Origin: Ruania albidiflava DSM 18029
GTDB lineage: Bacteria > Actinomycetota > Actinomycetes > Actinomycetales > Beutenbergiaceae
Reading direction: 5' to 3'
Length of the DNA: 62,423 bases
NCBI RefSeq assembly: GCF_000421225.1
Contig: NZ_ATWL01000016.1
Coordinates: forward strand, 1 to 62,423
Shown: positions 24,847-33,686 of the stretch, one piece after another
Position numbering within the stretch: the stretch's first letter is position 1
Layout: each line of letters begins with the position of its first letter
Translations under genes and position numbers: made by a program
Notes under the pieces: model-generated
What the model was told of the DNA's origin: nothing
Databases searched by the model: none
Seen by the model: only the letters and a program-made list of their open reading frames with translations

Positions 24847-25830
24847 TTGCCGACACTGACTGAGACGAGGCGGCGCCCATCCGTCCCGGAGGAAGCGATC
24901 GGGAAGCGGGGACAGGCCCGGTCCCGGCGACGCCGACGGCCGCCAGGGGCAGCTCCGCTGATCCTGATGGCACTGCCCGGACTGGTGCTGCTGCTGGCTT
25001 TCCAGTACGTGCCGTTGGCCGGAAACGTCATTGCGTTCAAGGACTATCTGCCGTTCATCGGTATCGCAGAGAGTGACTGGGTCGGCCTCGAGAACTTCGA
25101 GATCATCACCGGCGGCGATCCGCGCTTCGTCAACGCTCTCGGCAACACCTTGATCATCACGCTCGTTCAGGTGGTCCTGGTGTTTCCGATACCGATCTGT
25201 CTGGCACTGGCGATGAACAGCCTGGTGTCGGAGCGCATCAAGCGTCTGGTCCAGTCAGTGCTGTACCTCCCGCACTTCCTGTCCTGGGTGATCGTGGTCG
25301 CTGTCTTCCAGCAGTTCTTGGGTGGCGCGGGGATGATCAACAACTTCCTGCGGAGCCAGGGGTGGGACACGTTCTCCATCATCGGCGATCCGGATGCCTT
25401 CATCCCGCTGATCACCGCCCAAGTGGTCTGGAAGGACTCCGGCTGGGCGACGATCCTGTTCCTGGCAGTCCTCTCGCAGGTCAGCACGGAGCTGTACGAG
25501 GCGGCGAGCGTGGACGGGGCCGGCCGCTGGCGGCAGATGTGGCACGTGACGCTGCCGGCGCTGCGACCGATCGTGGTGCTGCTGCTCATCCTCAAGCTCG
25601 GCGATGCCCTGTCGGTGGGCTTCGAACAGATCATTCTGCAGCAGCAAGCAGTGGGCCTGCAGGCATCCGAGGTGCTCGACACCTACGTCTACAACAACGG
25701 CATCGTCGACCAGAACTGGAGTGAGGCGGCGGCCGTGGGCCTGGTGAAGGGCGTGGTCGGCGTGGTGCTCGTCTGGGGTGCCAACAAGGTGGCGCACATC
25801 TTCGGAGAGGACGGTCTGTACCGCACATGA
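24847..25830 (+). CDS. Carbohydrate ABC permease, LplB/MalF type
   Basis: TTG 24847 has GGGAG 5 nt upstream; GTG 24817 in the same frame would add 10 residues but has no visible ribosome site. The 327-aa product has a basic N-terminus (RSRRRRRPPG) then six membrane segments. LILMALPGLVLLLAFQYVPLAGNVIAF-like first helix plus FKDY is typical of the LplB subgroup that works with YtcP and large lipoprotein SBPs in polysaccharide uptake. The coupling loop is EAASVDGAGRWRQMWHVTLP. The next gene overlaps by 4 nt. Confidence 0.88.
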   Translation: MPTLTETRRRPSVPEEAIGKRGQARSRRRRRPPGAAPLILMALPGLVLLLAFQYVPLAGNVIAFKDYLPFIGIAESDWVGLENFEIITGGDPRFVNALGNTLIITLVQVVLVFPIPICLALAMNSLVSERIKRLVQSVLYLPHFLSWVIVVAVFQQFLGGAGMINNFLRSQGWDTFSIIGDPDAFIPLITAQVVWKDSGWATILFLAVLSQVSTELYEAASVDGAGRWRQMWHVTLPALRPIVVLLLILKLGDALSVGFEQIILQQQAVGLQASEVLDTYVYNNGIVDQNWSEAAAVGLVKGVVGVVLVWGANKVAHIFGEDGLYRT

Positions 25831-26750
25831 GCACCATCACCCCAACCCCCGCACGCCGCCGTCGCCGTCGTCCGCTGGTCGGGGGGCAGCTGCCTCCCTC
25901 GCCAGCGGCGACCGTGGTGAAGGCCATCGTCTTCTCCGTGGCCTGTGCGTTGGTCGTGCTGCCCTTCGTCGGGATCCTCTCCACGTCCATGGCGCCGCCG
26001 GAGCAGGTCTCCCGGGCCGGTGGACTCGTGCTCTTCCCGGAAAGCCTCGACTTCTCCGCCTATCAGGCGATCCTCTCCGGCGGCATCGTCACCCGTGCGC
26101 TCGGGATCAGTGTCATCGTCACCGTCTGCGGGACACTGCTCAGTCTCACGGTCAGCTCACTGCTCGCCTACACCCTGACCCGGCCGGCCCTACCGTTCCG
26201 GCGTGGGCTGACCATGCTCGTGGTGATCAGCCTGTTCTTCAGCCCGGGGTTGCTGCCCACCTACCTGGCGGTGCAGTCCTATGGGCTGCTGAACTCGCTG
26301 GCCTCGCTGATCGTCCCCACTGCGCTGAGCGCATTCAACGTGATCGTGCTGCGGGCATTCTTCGGCAGTCTGCCCAGCGACATCCTGGACGCGGCCGAGA
26401 TCGACGGGGCCTCGGAGATCCGGATTCTGACCAGCATCGTCGTGCCGCTGTCCAAGGCAGCGCTGGCCGTGATCGGGCTGTTCTACGCCGTCGGCTACTG
26501 GAACGCGTTCTTCTCGGCACTGCTGTATCTCAATGACTCCACGATGTGGCCGTTGCAGCTGGTGCTGCGGACCTACGTCGTCGACGACAACGCCATCACC
26601 GGCTACGACCTCGCCGCAGAAGCGATCCCGGCCCAGCCGTCGCTGCAGATGGCGATCCTGGTGGTCTCGGTGGTGCCGATCCTGCTCGTCTACCCGTGGC
26701 TGCAAAAGCACTTCGCCAAGGGTGCCCTCACCGGTGCCATCAAGGGCTGA
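25827..26750 (+). CDS. Carbohydrate ABC permease, YtcP/MalG type
   Basis: The 307-aa protein overlaps the first permease (ATGA). After an Arg-rich N-terminus (ARRRRRRPL) come six hydrophobic segments. The EAA loop reads DAAEIDGASEIRILTSIVVPLS and the protein ends with HFAKGALTGAIKG, the YtcP-type terminus. It pairs with the LplB-type subunit. No ATPase gene lies nearby, as is usual for CUT1 systems in actinobacteria that share a multitask MsiK-type ATPase encoded elsewhere. Confidence 0.9.
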   Translation: MSTITPTPARRRRRRPLVGGQLPPSPAATVVKAIVFSVACALVVLPFVGILSTSMAPPEQVSRAGGLVLFPESLDFSAYQAILSGGIVTRALGISVIVTVCGTLLSLTVSSLLAYTLTRPALPFRRGLTMLVVISLFFSPGLLPTYLAVQSYGLLNSLASLIVPTALSAFNVIVLRAFFGSLPSDILDAAEIDGASEIRILTSIVVPLSKAALAVIGLFYAVGYWNAFFSALLYLNDSTMWPLQLVLRTYVVDDNAITGYDLAAEAIPAQPSLQMAILVVSVVPILLVYPWLQKHFAKGALTGAIKG

Positions 26751-26778
26751 CCACGATTCACATACCAACTGAAAGGCA

Positions 26779-28401
26779 ATGTCAACGATGATCCCTATCT
26801 CCCGCAGAGCCCTGTTCGGAGGCATGGCCGGAGCCGGCGCCGCCGTCGTTCTCGGAAGCTGCTCCTCCGGCGGCAGCAACGACCCGGCAGCGGACCAGGA
26901 GGCGAATTCGGCCGTTCTGCCCACCTACGTGCCGTATGCGGACGTCGAACCCGATCTTCCGGCGGAGCTGGGCCGTACCTCGGGTGCCTTCTTCGCCTAT
27001 CCGGAGTCCCCGGTCGCGTTCAGCTCTGAGACGCCGGGCGACGGCGAGCCGGTGACGTTCATGGGCCCGACAAGCTTCGGTCTGCCCCCGGCTCTGGAGG
27101 ACAACCCGTTCTGGCAGGAGATGAACGAACGGATCGGCAGTGACCTGCAGATCTCCCTCACCCCGGCCGGTGAGTACGATGCCAAGTTCTCCACCACGAT
27201 TGCCGGGGACAGTCTCCCGGACGCCTTCTACGTGGGCTCGATGCCCTCTCGCCCGCGGTTCATGATGTCGAAGACCGCGGACCTGACGGAGTTCCTCGCC
27301 GGCGATGCCATCAAGGACTACCCAGGTCTGGCCTCGATCCCGACCGACTCGTGGCAGGAATGCGTCTTCGAGGGAACGATCCGGGCCATCCCGCTGAATC
27401 GGGGCCTGGTTTCCCTGCCGAGCGTGCTGATGCGCAACGACCTGCTCGCCGACGAGGGAATCGATCGTCGTGAGATCACCTCTTTCGAGACGCTCCGGGA
27501 GATCTCTGCCGAGCTGACCGGCGGTAACCGGTGGGCCTGGTCGGATGCACCGATCGGCCACCTGCGCCGGATGTGCGACATTCCGATCCGATGGACCCTC
27601 GAGGACGGCACGATCGGTACCAACCTCCTCGACGAGCGGCAGCTCGAGGCGTTGGAGGCGACTCGGAAACTGGTCGACGACGGGAGCGTCAACCCTGATG
27701 CCGCCGGCACCCCGGCTTCCACGCGCAAGCAGTGGTTCGGCGGCGGACAGATCGTGTTCATGTCCGACTCCTTCATCGCATGGTTCAGCCTGTACGTGGC
27801 CAACGCCCGCGTCGACGGGATCGACATCCAGGCGATGTCGATCCCGGGTATGACCGAGGGGGCCGGGACTCAGGACCTGCCCCGACCGAATGCCGGGTTC
27901 ACCGCCTTCTCCGCCGATGTCGGTGACCGGCTCCCGACTCTGCTGCGGATCGCCGACTGGTTGGCCGCCCCGTTCGGGACCGAGGAGTACCTGTTCAACA
28001 AGTATGGGATCGCCGGGCGCAACTACGAGCTGGACGGCTCCGACCCGGTACCGGGCGATCTCGCCACTGAGGTGAACATCGGGTCGCTGTACTTCAGTGA
28101 CACGGCACGCGTCATCTACTCGCCCGGTCGGCCGGACACGGTGCAGGACGCCTGGGACCACCAGAGTGCTGTGACCGAGAAGTCGGTGGTGGACCCGACC
28201 TACGGCCTGCTCTCCGAGACGGCGTCCCGGCAGTTGAACTCCCTGGCCGGTGCATTGGCCAGCGTGCAGGACGACATCATCTACGGGCGGCGCCCAGTCA
28301 GCGACTGGGAGCCGGCAGCACAAGAGTTCCTCGATGGTGGCGGCAGCACGATGATCGAGGAGTACCAGGAGTCTTACGACGCGCAGCAGGCTGGGCAGTG
28401 A
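26779..28401 (+). CDS. Extracellular carbohydrate-binding lipoprotein (LipO/SBP_1 type)
   Basis: The 540-aa protein begins with a Tat-like lipoprotein signal (ISRRALFGG, lipidated Cys28 in LGSCSS). ATG 26788 is an alternative start better spaced (11 nt) from the GAAAGG site. The length, about 100 residues above ordinary SBP_1 proteins, is typical of partners of LplB/YtcP permeases. SGTTIAGDSLPDAFY-like text (TTIAGDSLPDAFYVGSM) and a long aromatic-rich C-terminal lobe suggest an oligosaccharide ligand. The stop overlaps the next start (TGATG). Confidence 0.88.
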   Translation: MSTMIPISRRALFGGMAGAGAAVVLGSCSSGGSNDPAADQEANSAVLPTYVPYADVEPDLPAELGRTSGAFFAYPESPVAFSSETPGDGEPVTFMGPTSFGLPPALEDNPFWQEMNERIGSDLQISLTPAGEYDAKFSTTIAGDSLPDAFYVGSMPSRPRFMMSKTADLTEFLAGDAIKDYPGLASIPTDSWQECVFEGTIRAIPLNRGLVSLPSVLMRNDLLADEGIDRREITSFETLREISAELTGGNRWAWSDAPIGHLRRMCDIPIRWTLEDGTIGTNLLDERQLEALEATRKLVDDGSVNPDAAGTPASTRKQWFGGGQIVFMSDSFIAWFSLYVANARVDGIDIQAMSIPGMTEGAGTQDLPRPNAGFTAFSADVGDRLPTLLRIADWLAAPFGTEEYLFNKYGIAGRNYELDGSDPVPGDLATEVNIGSLYFSDTARVIYSPGRPDTVQDAWDHQSAVTEKSVVDPTYGLLSETASRQLNSLAGALASVQDDIIYGRRPVSDWEPAAQEFLDGGGSTMIEEYQESYDAQQAGQ

Positions 28402-30611
28402 TGGTGTCTGGCGCCGACGTCACGGCGACCGACAGGTCCGGAAGGCCGCCGGCAGCAGTCTCGGCCGACCAGGTAGGTGACTGGCTCACGCAGTGGTTGC
28501 GGTCGGCAGAGCAGGACTGGCACACCCGCAACGACTCGGACGGGCTCGAGCAGGGCTGGTACGGAACCGGCTACACCGCCTGGGGGATGCAGACGACGCT
28601 GCAGTACCTCGCGGCCACGGGTGCAGTAGCGGTCCACTCTCCCGATCAGGCGACGCGCAGGTGGGCGACTCGTCGGGCGCTCGCTGCTCTGAGGTATGTG
28701 GTCGCCACCCACGCGTGCGGGTTCGCTGCCGCCGAGGACGGTCGCCGGTGGGGCCGCTCCTGGATCAGCGTGCTTGGTCTGGAGCGAGCGGGATGGGTGC
28801 TCGACGAGCTCGGTCCACAGCTGGAACCCCGGTACCGGGCCGGGTTGGCCGATCTGCTGATCGACGAGGCCGACTGGCAAGCCGACCATCATGAGCGTGG
28901 CGGCGTGCCCGGGATCTGTGGTGGCCGCTGGGAGAAGGACGGCCTCAACCGGCCCGAGTCGAACCTCTGGTGCGGCGCACATCTGTGGCGCACCGCGCAG
29001 CGGTACCCGGACCATCCCCATGCCACAAAGTGGCAGGAGGTGGCCGTGCACTTCCTCCTCAACGCGGTGTCGGTACCCAGCGATGCCGACAGCACCGCTG
29101 TCGTCGACGGGGTGCCCGTGGCGCAGGCGCATCGAGGTGCGAACTTCTTCGAGTCCTACGCTCTCGACCACCACGGGTACCTGAACGTGGGCTACATGGT
29201 GATCTGCGCGAGCAACGCTGCGCTGGCCCTGCTCGACCTGAGGGCACAGGGCCGCCCTGTCCCGGAGGCGCTGCTGTGGCACCAGCGGGACCTGTGGCAG
29301 CGGATTCGACGCCTGATCGGACCGGACGGGCGGCTTCTGCGGATCGGTGGCGACGCCCGCGTCCGGTACGCGTACTGCCAGGAGTATCTGCTCCCTGCAC
29401 TCCTGCTGGCCGAGCGCGAGCTCGGTGATGCGGGTGCGGGAGAGCTCGCCGATCGTTACCTCCACCTGGTGGGGCACGAACGGGCCGAGACCTCCGACGG
29501 CCTCCTCTACGGTCGCCGTCTGCAGACGCTCGGCTCCCACCAGCCCTACTACCGTGCCCGCTTGGAGACCGACCGGGCGTGCGCGCTGGGCTTCTGGTGG
29601 CACCACACCGTGATCGGTAGCGCCGCAGGGCACCGGAGCGCCGGCGCAGCTGCGGCGACCTCCCGTCCCGAGGTGGTCCTGACCAGCACCGCCGCTGCAC
29701 GCCGCGATGAGGAGACCGACGCCTGGAGTGACCGGGAGCACGGGTTCGCCTACGTCCGCGGCACCCGGCGAACAGCGTCGGTCTCCTGGCGTGCGGCCAC
29801 CCGGACCCAGCTGCTGGCGTTCCCGACCGAGCGGCCGGACATGGCCGAGTGGGCGCACAACCTCTGCCCGGTGCTGCGGTTCGAGGGTGACGGCCGGGCC
29901 TCGAGCACCACCGAGTCCCCCCATCCGCAGCGGCGGGTCGCCGGCTACACGCTGGACACGTTCGCCGGCGGGTTCGTCAGCGCGGCCCGGGTCGAGGAGG
30001 GTGTGGCCTTGTCGGTCGCCGAAGGCTGGCGCGGTACCGGTCCGGTCGCCGACACCTGGATCGTCGTGGCTGCCCTCCCCGACGACGCGACGGTGGTCGG
30101 ACTGCACGTCTCCCGGGCGCGCGACCTTCGCCCCCCGTTGCTGAGCGCGCACGGCCTCAACTTGTTGATCCCTAACGATGTGCACAACGATCACCGGCGT
30201 TCGATCGTGCCCCTGGCCGAGAACGCCCTGTGCGTGGACGATGTGCTCGATGTAGTCGCCGATGCACCGTTAGGGGTGACCTCCCATCCGGTGACGGACC
30301 GCTCCGGGCTGCGCAGCATCGCCGTCGAGCAGATCTGCGCCGGGGCACGGCGGGGCCGGTACTGGGTGGGCGCCGGTGAGCCCATCCTGACCAGCGCCTG
30401 GGTGGTCCGGGTACGCGACGATGCAGATCCGGTACCACGACTTTCCTCGGAGAGCAGCCAGGGCGGATATCGGGTCGAGGTATCCACTCCGGCGGGTCGA
30501 TGGCGGCTTCAGCTCGACCCGGACGGAGCCGCCGGATCGATCTGGGGAGAGCAGGTGGGTGAGGTCACCCTCAGCGCCCTGTCCACGACTATCGAGGGGA
30601 AGCACCGATGA
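28401..30611 (+). CDS. Unrecognised 736-aa protein, possible polysaccharide lyase/hydrolase-like
   Basis: ATG 28401 shares one base with the SBP stop. No signal peptide or membrane helix is visible, so it should be cytoplasmic. The N-terminal 400 residues are helical with many aromatic/His patches (GYTAWGMQTTLQYLA, then FFESYALDHHGYLNVGYM and RYAYCQEYLLPALLLAER), which suggests an (alpha/alpha) toroid as in heparinase-like lyases and unsaturated-glycuronyl hydrolases. From about 430 the sequence becomes beta-rich (GFAYVRGTRRTASVSW, GYTLDTFAGGFVSAARV), like the beta-sandwich of such enzymes. I do not recognise a named family. Its overlap with the SBP and GH genes argues for processing of the imported oligosaccharide. 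Confidence 0.7.
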   Translation: MVSGADVTATDRSGRPPAAVSADQVGDWLTQWLRSAEQDWHTRNDSDGLEQGWYGTGYTAWGMQTTLQYLAATGAVAVHSPDQATRRWATRRALAALRYVVATHACGFAAAEDGRRWGRSWISVLGLERAGWVLDELGPQLEPRYRAGLADLLIDEADWQADHHERGGVPGICGGRWEKDGLNRPESNLWCGAHLWRTAQRYPDHPHATKWQEVAVHFLLNAVSVPSDADSTAVVDGVPVAQAHRGANFFESYALDHHGYLNVGYMVICASNAALALLDLRAQGRPVPEALLWHQRDLWQRIRRLIGPDGRLLRIGGDARVRYAYCQEYLLPALLLAERELGDAGAGELADRYLHLVGHERAETSDGLLYGRRLQTLGSHQPYYRARLETDRACALGFWWHHTVIGSAAGHRSAGAAAATSRPEVVLTSTAAARRDEETDAWSDREHGFAYVRGTRRTASVSWRAATRTQLLAFPTERPDMAEWAHNLCPVLRFEGDGRASSTTESPHPQRRVAGYTLDTFAGGFVSAARVEEGVALSVAEGWRGTGPVADTWIVVAALPDDATVVGLHVSRARDLRPPLLSAHGLNLLIPNDVHNDHRRSIVPLAENALCVDDVLDVVADAPLGVTSHPVTDRSGLRSIAVEQICAGARRGRYWVGAGEPILTSAWVVRVRDDADPVPRLSSESSQGGYRVEVSTPAGRWRLQLDPDGAAGSIWGEQVGEVTLSALSTTIEGKHR

Positions 30612-31873
30612 CGACACATCAGGGCCGCGTTCGAGCGGTGGGTTCGATCCTGGCGACGAGCGTCGTGGCGGCGATGCTTGCTGCCGGCGCGAGCGCCGCA
30701 ACTGCAGACGAATCCCCGGTGCAGCCGGGTCCGGACCACACCGTCACCCCGGACGCCAGGGCAACCGAACGGCTACAGGTCGGCTTCAACGGGCGCACTG
30801 AACAGATCGAGATGATCGACCACTTCTACACGCCAGACGCTGACCACGGGCCGCGGCTCTGCCAGTACTACACCGGTTGGGACACGGCGGTGCTGACCGA
30901 TGGGGAACCCGATCACCCCAGCGGCCTGGCCGCCAACATCGCGTGGCTGGAGACCGCGCAGGCCAGGGGGTGTGAGGAAGTGCTGATCTCCTTCAAGGCG
31001 CTCTCCTCGGCAGACCCCGACGATGAGTTCGACCCGGTTCCGCCCACGGTCGCTGAGTACCAGGCGGCGTTCGTCGACTATCTGGACACCGACTGGGCGG
31101 GCCTGACCGGTTACACCGGTGACTTCGCGTTCGCCGCTTGGAACGAGCCCAACCTGAACGCGACCTCCGGGAACGGTTACCCAGCACCCGCTCCGGGGGC
31201 GGACTCGGTGATCGGACCTCGGCTCGCAGCGCAGTACTACCTCGCGGCTACCAGCGCGTGCGCCTCACGAGGATGCACGGTGGCCGCGGTCAACTTCGGC
31301 TCGAACGGGGGGCGTTGGGTCGACTACCTGACCAACTGCAGGATGGCCGCGGTTCCCCGACAGGAGCACTGCGACGAGCCGAGCGAACACAATACGACCG
31401 GCCTGCCGCCGTCCTACCTGGACGAGTACCGCAACGAGATCGCGAATGCCGCTGCGGACTTCGGGCTGCCGGCGGACTTCCGACCCGACGTGGTGGCCTA
31501 CCATGGATGGTCGGACACGAACGCCTACCTGACCGGAGTGCGGACCTGTACCGGCTACGACGACTGCTTGCTCGAGCGGGTGCTCTATGCGTTCCGCGGC
31601 AGCTGGTCCGGTGCCGAGATCTGGAACACCGAAGATGGTGTGGGACAACCCGGGTTCTTCACGCATGAGGAGATCACCGATGATGTCCAGGTCGAAGCGA
31701 TGGAATATCTGCTCGGCCTCGCCGAGTCGACGCCCCGCTACACCCGGCTGTACTACACCCACCTGATCGGGTCCCCGTCCCGGCTACTGCTGACCGACGG
31801 CGACCGACCCCAGGTGCGGCCTGCGATGGGATTGCTGCAGGCCGCTGCCGCCGCGGAGAGCGTAGAGGACTGA
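30608..31873 (+). CDS. Secreted GH-A-clan glycoside hydrolase-like protein
   Basis: The 421-aa protein has a signal peptide (residues 1-33, ending AATADE). Two motifs match the catalytic pair of clan GH-A (beta/alpha)8 hydrolases: FAFAAWNEPNLN with Asn179-Glu180 as acid/base, and AEIWNTEDGVG with Glu342 as nucleophile; AYHGWSD lies between them. Several cysteines (CQYY, RGCEE, SACASRGC, NCRM, TCTGYDDC) suggest disulfides, fitting an exported enzyme. It overlaps the 736-aa gene by 4 nt and ends 9 nt from the convergent permease gene. The glycan specificity is not evident; GH39- or GH5-like families are candidates. Confidence 0.78.
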   Translation: MTTHQGRVRAVGSILATSVVAAMLAAGASAATADESPVQPGPDHTVTPDARATERLQVGFNGRTEQIEMIDHFYTPDADHGPRLCQYYTGWDTAVLTDGEPDHPSGLAANIAWLETAQARGCEEVLISFKALSSADPDDEFDPVPPTVAEYQAAFVDYLDTDWAGLTGYTGDFAFAAWNEPNLNATSGNGYPAPAPGADSVIGPRLAAQYYLAATSACASRGCTVAAVNFGSNGGRWVDYLTNCRMAAVPRQEHCDEPSEHNTTGLPPSYLDEYRNEIANAAADFGLPADFRPDVVAYHGWSDTNAYLTGVRTCTGYDDCLLERVLYAFRGSWSGAEIWNTEDGVGQPGFFTHEEITDDVQVEAMEYLLGLAESTPRYTRLYYTHLIGSPSRLLLTDGDRPQVRPAMGLLQAAAAAESVED

Positions 31874-31882
31874 GCCGCTGCC

Positions 31883-32758
31883 CTACTTGTTCGTGCCCAC
31901 CAGCAGGCCGGAGACGAACTGCTTCTGGAAGATGAAGAACACGAAGGCCGTCGGGATGGCTGCGATGATCGACCCCGCGGCCACCACGTTCCACTGGCTG
32001 ACGAACCCGCCCTGCAGGTTCAGCAGCGCCGCGGTGATCGGGAACTTCGTCTCCGTGCGCAGCACGGTCATCGCGAATATCAGGTCGTTGAAGATCCACG
32101 TGGTCGCCAGCGCGGTCAGCGCCGCCAGCGCCGGGCGGGTCAGCGGCAGCACCACCTGTGCGTAGATGCGCACCGGGCCGGCGCCGTCGATCACCGCCGC
32201 CTCGAACACCTCCGCCGGCAGGGCGCGCATGAACCCGTGCAGCACGAACGTGTAGAAGCCGAGCCCGAAGCCCACCTGCACCACGATCAGCGCGGTCAGC
32301 GAGTCATAGATGCCCAGCCCCTGGGCAATCTTCGCGACCGGGATGAGCAGGATCTGCGGCGGCAGCAGGTTCCCGGCCAGCATCACCAGCAGGATCACCA
32401 GCCGGCCCGGGATCCGGTACCGGCTGAGCGCGAACGCCGCCAGCGAGGCCAGGAACAAGGAGAGCACCACCGCCACCACGGTGACGATCAGCGAGTTGCG
32501 CAACGCCCCGGCGATCCCGCCCGAGCTCAGCGCGGTGCGGAAGCCTTCCAGGCTGAGCGTGGTCGGCAGCGCGGTCAGACCGCGGGCGATCAGGTCGTCG
32601 AACGGGCGCAGGGAGACCACCAGCACGAACACCATCGGCGCTATCCAGAGCAGGGTGAACGGGATCATCAGCACGTGGAACCACGGGGAGCGACGATGCT
32701 CGATGGAGCGCCGGCCGCGCTGGACCCGGCCGGACTGACGGAGTGGGGTGGTCGCCAT
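31883..32758 (-). CDS. Carbohydrate ABC permease, MalG type
   Basis: The 291-aa protein is the last gene of the leftward carbohydrate operon. It has six membrane segments (first: WFHVLMIPFTLLWIAPMVFVLVVSL), the coupling loop EAAVIDGAGPVRIYAQVVLP and the normal MalG-type end FQKQFVSGLLVGTNK. It starts one nucleotide after the MalF-type gene stop. It forms the importer with the next two products; no ATPase gene is present in the cluster. Confidence 0.92.
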   Translation of the reverse strand: MATTPLRQSGRVQRGRRSIEHRRSPWFHVLMIPFTLLWIAPMVFVLVVSLRPFDDLIARGLTALPTTLSLEGFRTALSSGGIAGALRNSLIVTVVAVVLSLFLASLAAFALSRYRIPGRLVILLVMLAGNLLPPQILLIPVAKIAQGLGIYDSLTALIVVQVGFGLGFYTFVLHGFMRALPAEVFEAAVIDGAGPVRIYAQVVLPLTRPALAALTALATTWIFNDLIFAMTVLRTETKFPITAALLNLQGGFVSQWNVVAAGSIIAAIPTAFVFFIFQKQFVSGLLVGTNK

Positions 32759-32759
32759 G

Positions 32760-33686
32760 TCAGTCCTCCGTCCGCGCCGAGCGCACCAGGTAGGTGATGA
32801 TGAATGCGATCGCGAGCAGGAAGATCACCACGGCGATCGCCGACCCGTAGCCCAGGTTCACCAGCGTGAACCCCTGCTCGAACATGTAGGTGGACAGCAG
32901 CTGGGTGGAGTTGTACGGCCCGCCGCGGGTCATCGCCCAGACGATGTCGAAGGTGCGGAGCGAGTCGATCACGGTCACCGCGAACACGACCGCGTTCACC
33001 CCGCGCAGCTGGGGGAAGACGATCTGGGCGAACCGTTGCCACCGGTTCGCCCCGTCCACGGCGGCCGCCTCCTCCAGGGACGGGTCCACGCCTTTCAGTC
33101 CGGCCAGGTAGAGCACCATGATGTAGCCGACCTGCCGCCAGACCGCCGCCACCAGCACCGCGTACAGGGCCACGTCCGGGTCCGCGAGCCACTGCCGCTG
33201 CCAGCTCTGAAGCCCGAGCAGCCCCAACGAGGCGTTCACCGGCCCGTCCGGGGAGTACAGCACCCGCCAGAACATGCCGGTCACGGTCAGCGAGAACACC
33301 ATCGGCAGGTAGATTGCCGCCCGGTACAAACCGATGCCCCGGCCGGGTCGGTTCAGCAGCACCGCCATCGCCAGGCCCACCAGCACGCTCAGCCCGCCGA
33401 ACCCGACCACCCAGATCACGTTGTTCTTCACTGCCGTCTGGAAGATCGGGTCGGCCAGCAGGTCGGTGTAGTTCTTCACACCGACCGGTTCCGCGGCCCC
33501 CACCCCGTTCCACCGGGTCATCGACAGCGAGAAGGAGTTCGCCGCGGGCCAGAACACCCAGAACGCCTCGACCGCCACCGGCAGCAGCAGGAACACCCAG
33601 ACCACCACGGGCACCTTGCGCACACCGGCCCACCAGCGCGCCACCGGGGCACGCCGGTCCGGCAGGGCCGGTGCCGCAGTGCTCAC
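32760..33686 (-). CDS. Carbohydrate ABC permease, MalF type
   Basis: The start is GTG (complement of 33684-33686), overlapping the SBP gene stop. The 308-aa protein has six hydrophobic segments, beginning VVVWVFLLLPVAVEAFWVFWPAANSF-like text preceded by a short basic tail. The coupling loop reads EEAAAVDGANRWQRFAQIVFP. The stretch WAMTRGGPYNSTQLLSTYMFEQGF is characteristic of CUT1 MalF-type subunits. It pairs with the MalG-type protein. Confidence 0.92.
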   Translation of the reverse strand: MSTAAPALPDRRAPVARWWAGVRKVPVVVWVFLLLPVAVEAFWVFWPAANSFSLSMTRWNGVGAAEPVGVKNYTDLLADPIFQTAVKNNVIWVVGFGGLSVLVGLAMAVLLNRPGRGIGLYRAAIYLPMVFSLTVTGMFWRVLYSPDGPVNASLGLLGLQSWQRQWLADPDVALYAVLVAAVWRQVGYIMVLYLAGLKGVDPSLEEAAAVDGANRWQRFAQIVFPQLRGVNAVVFAVTVIDSLRTFDIVWAMTRGGPYNSTQLLSTYMFEQGFTLVNLGYGSAIAVVIFLLAIAFIITYLVRSARTED

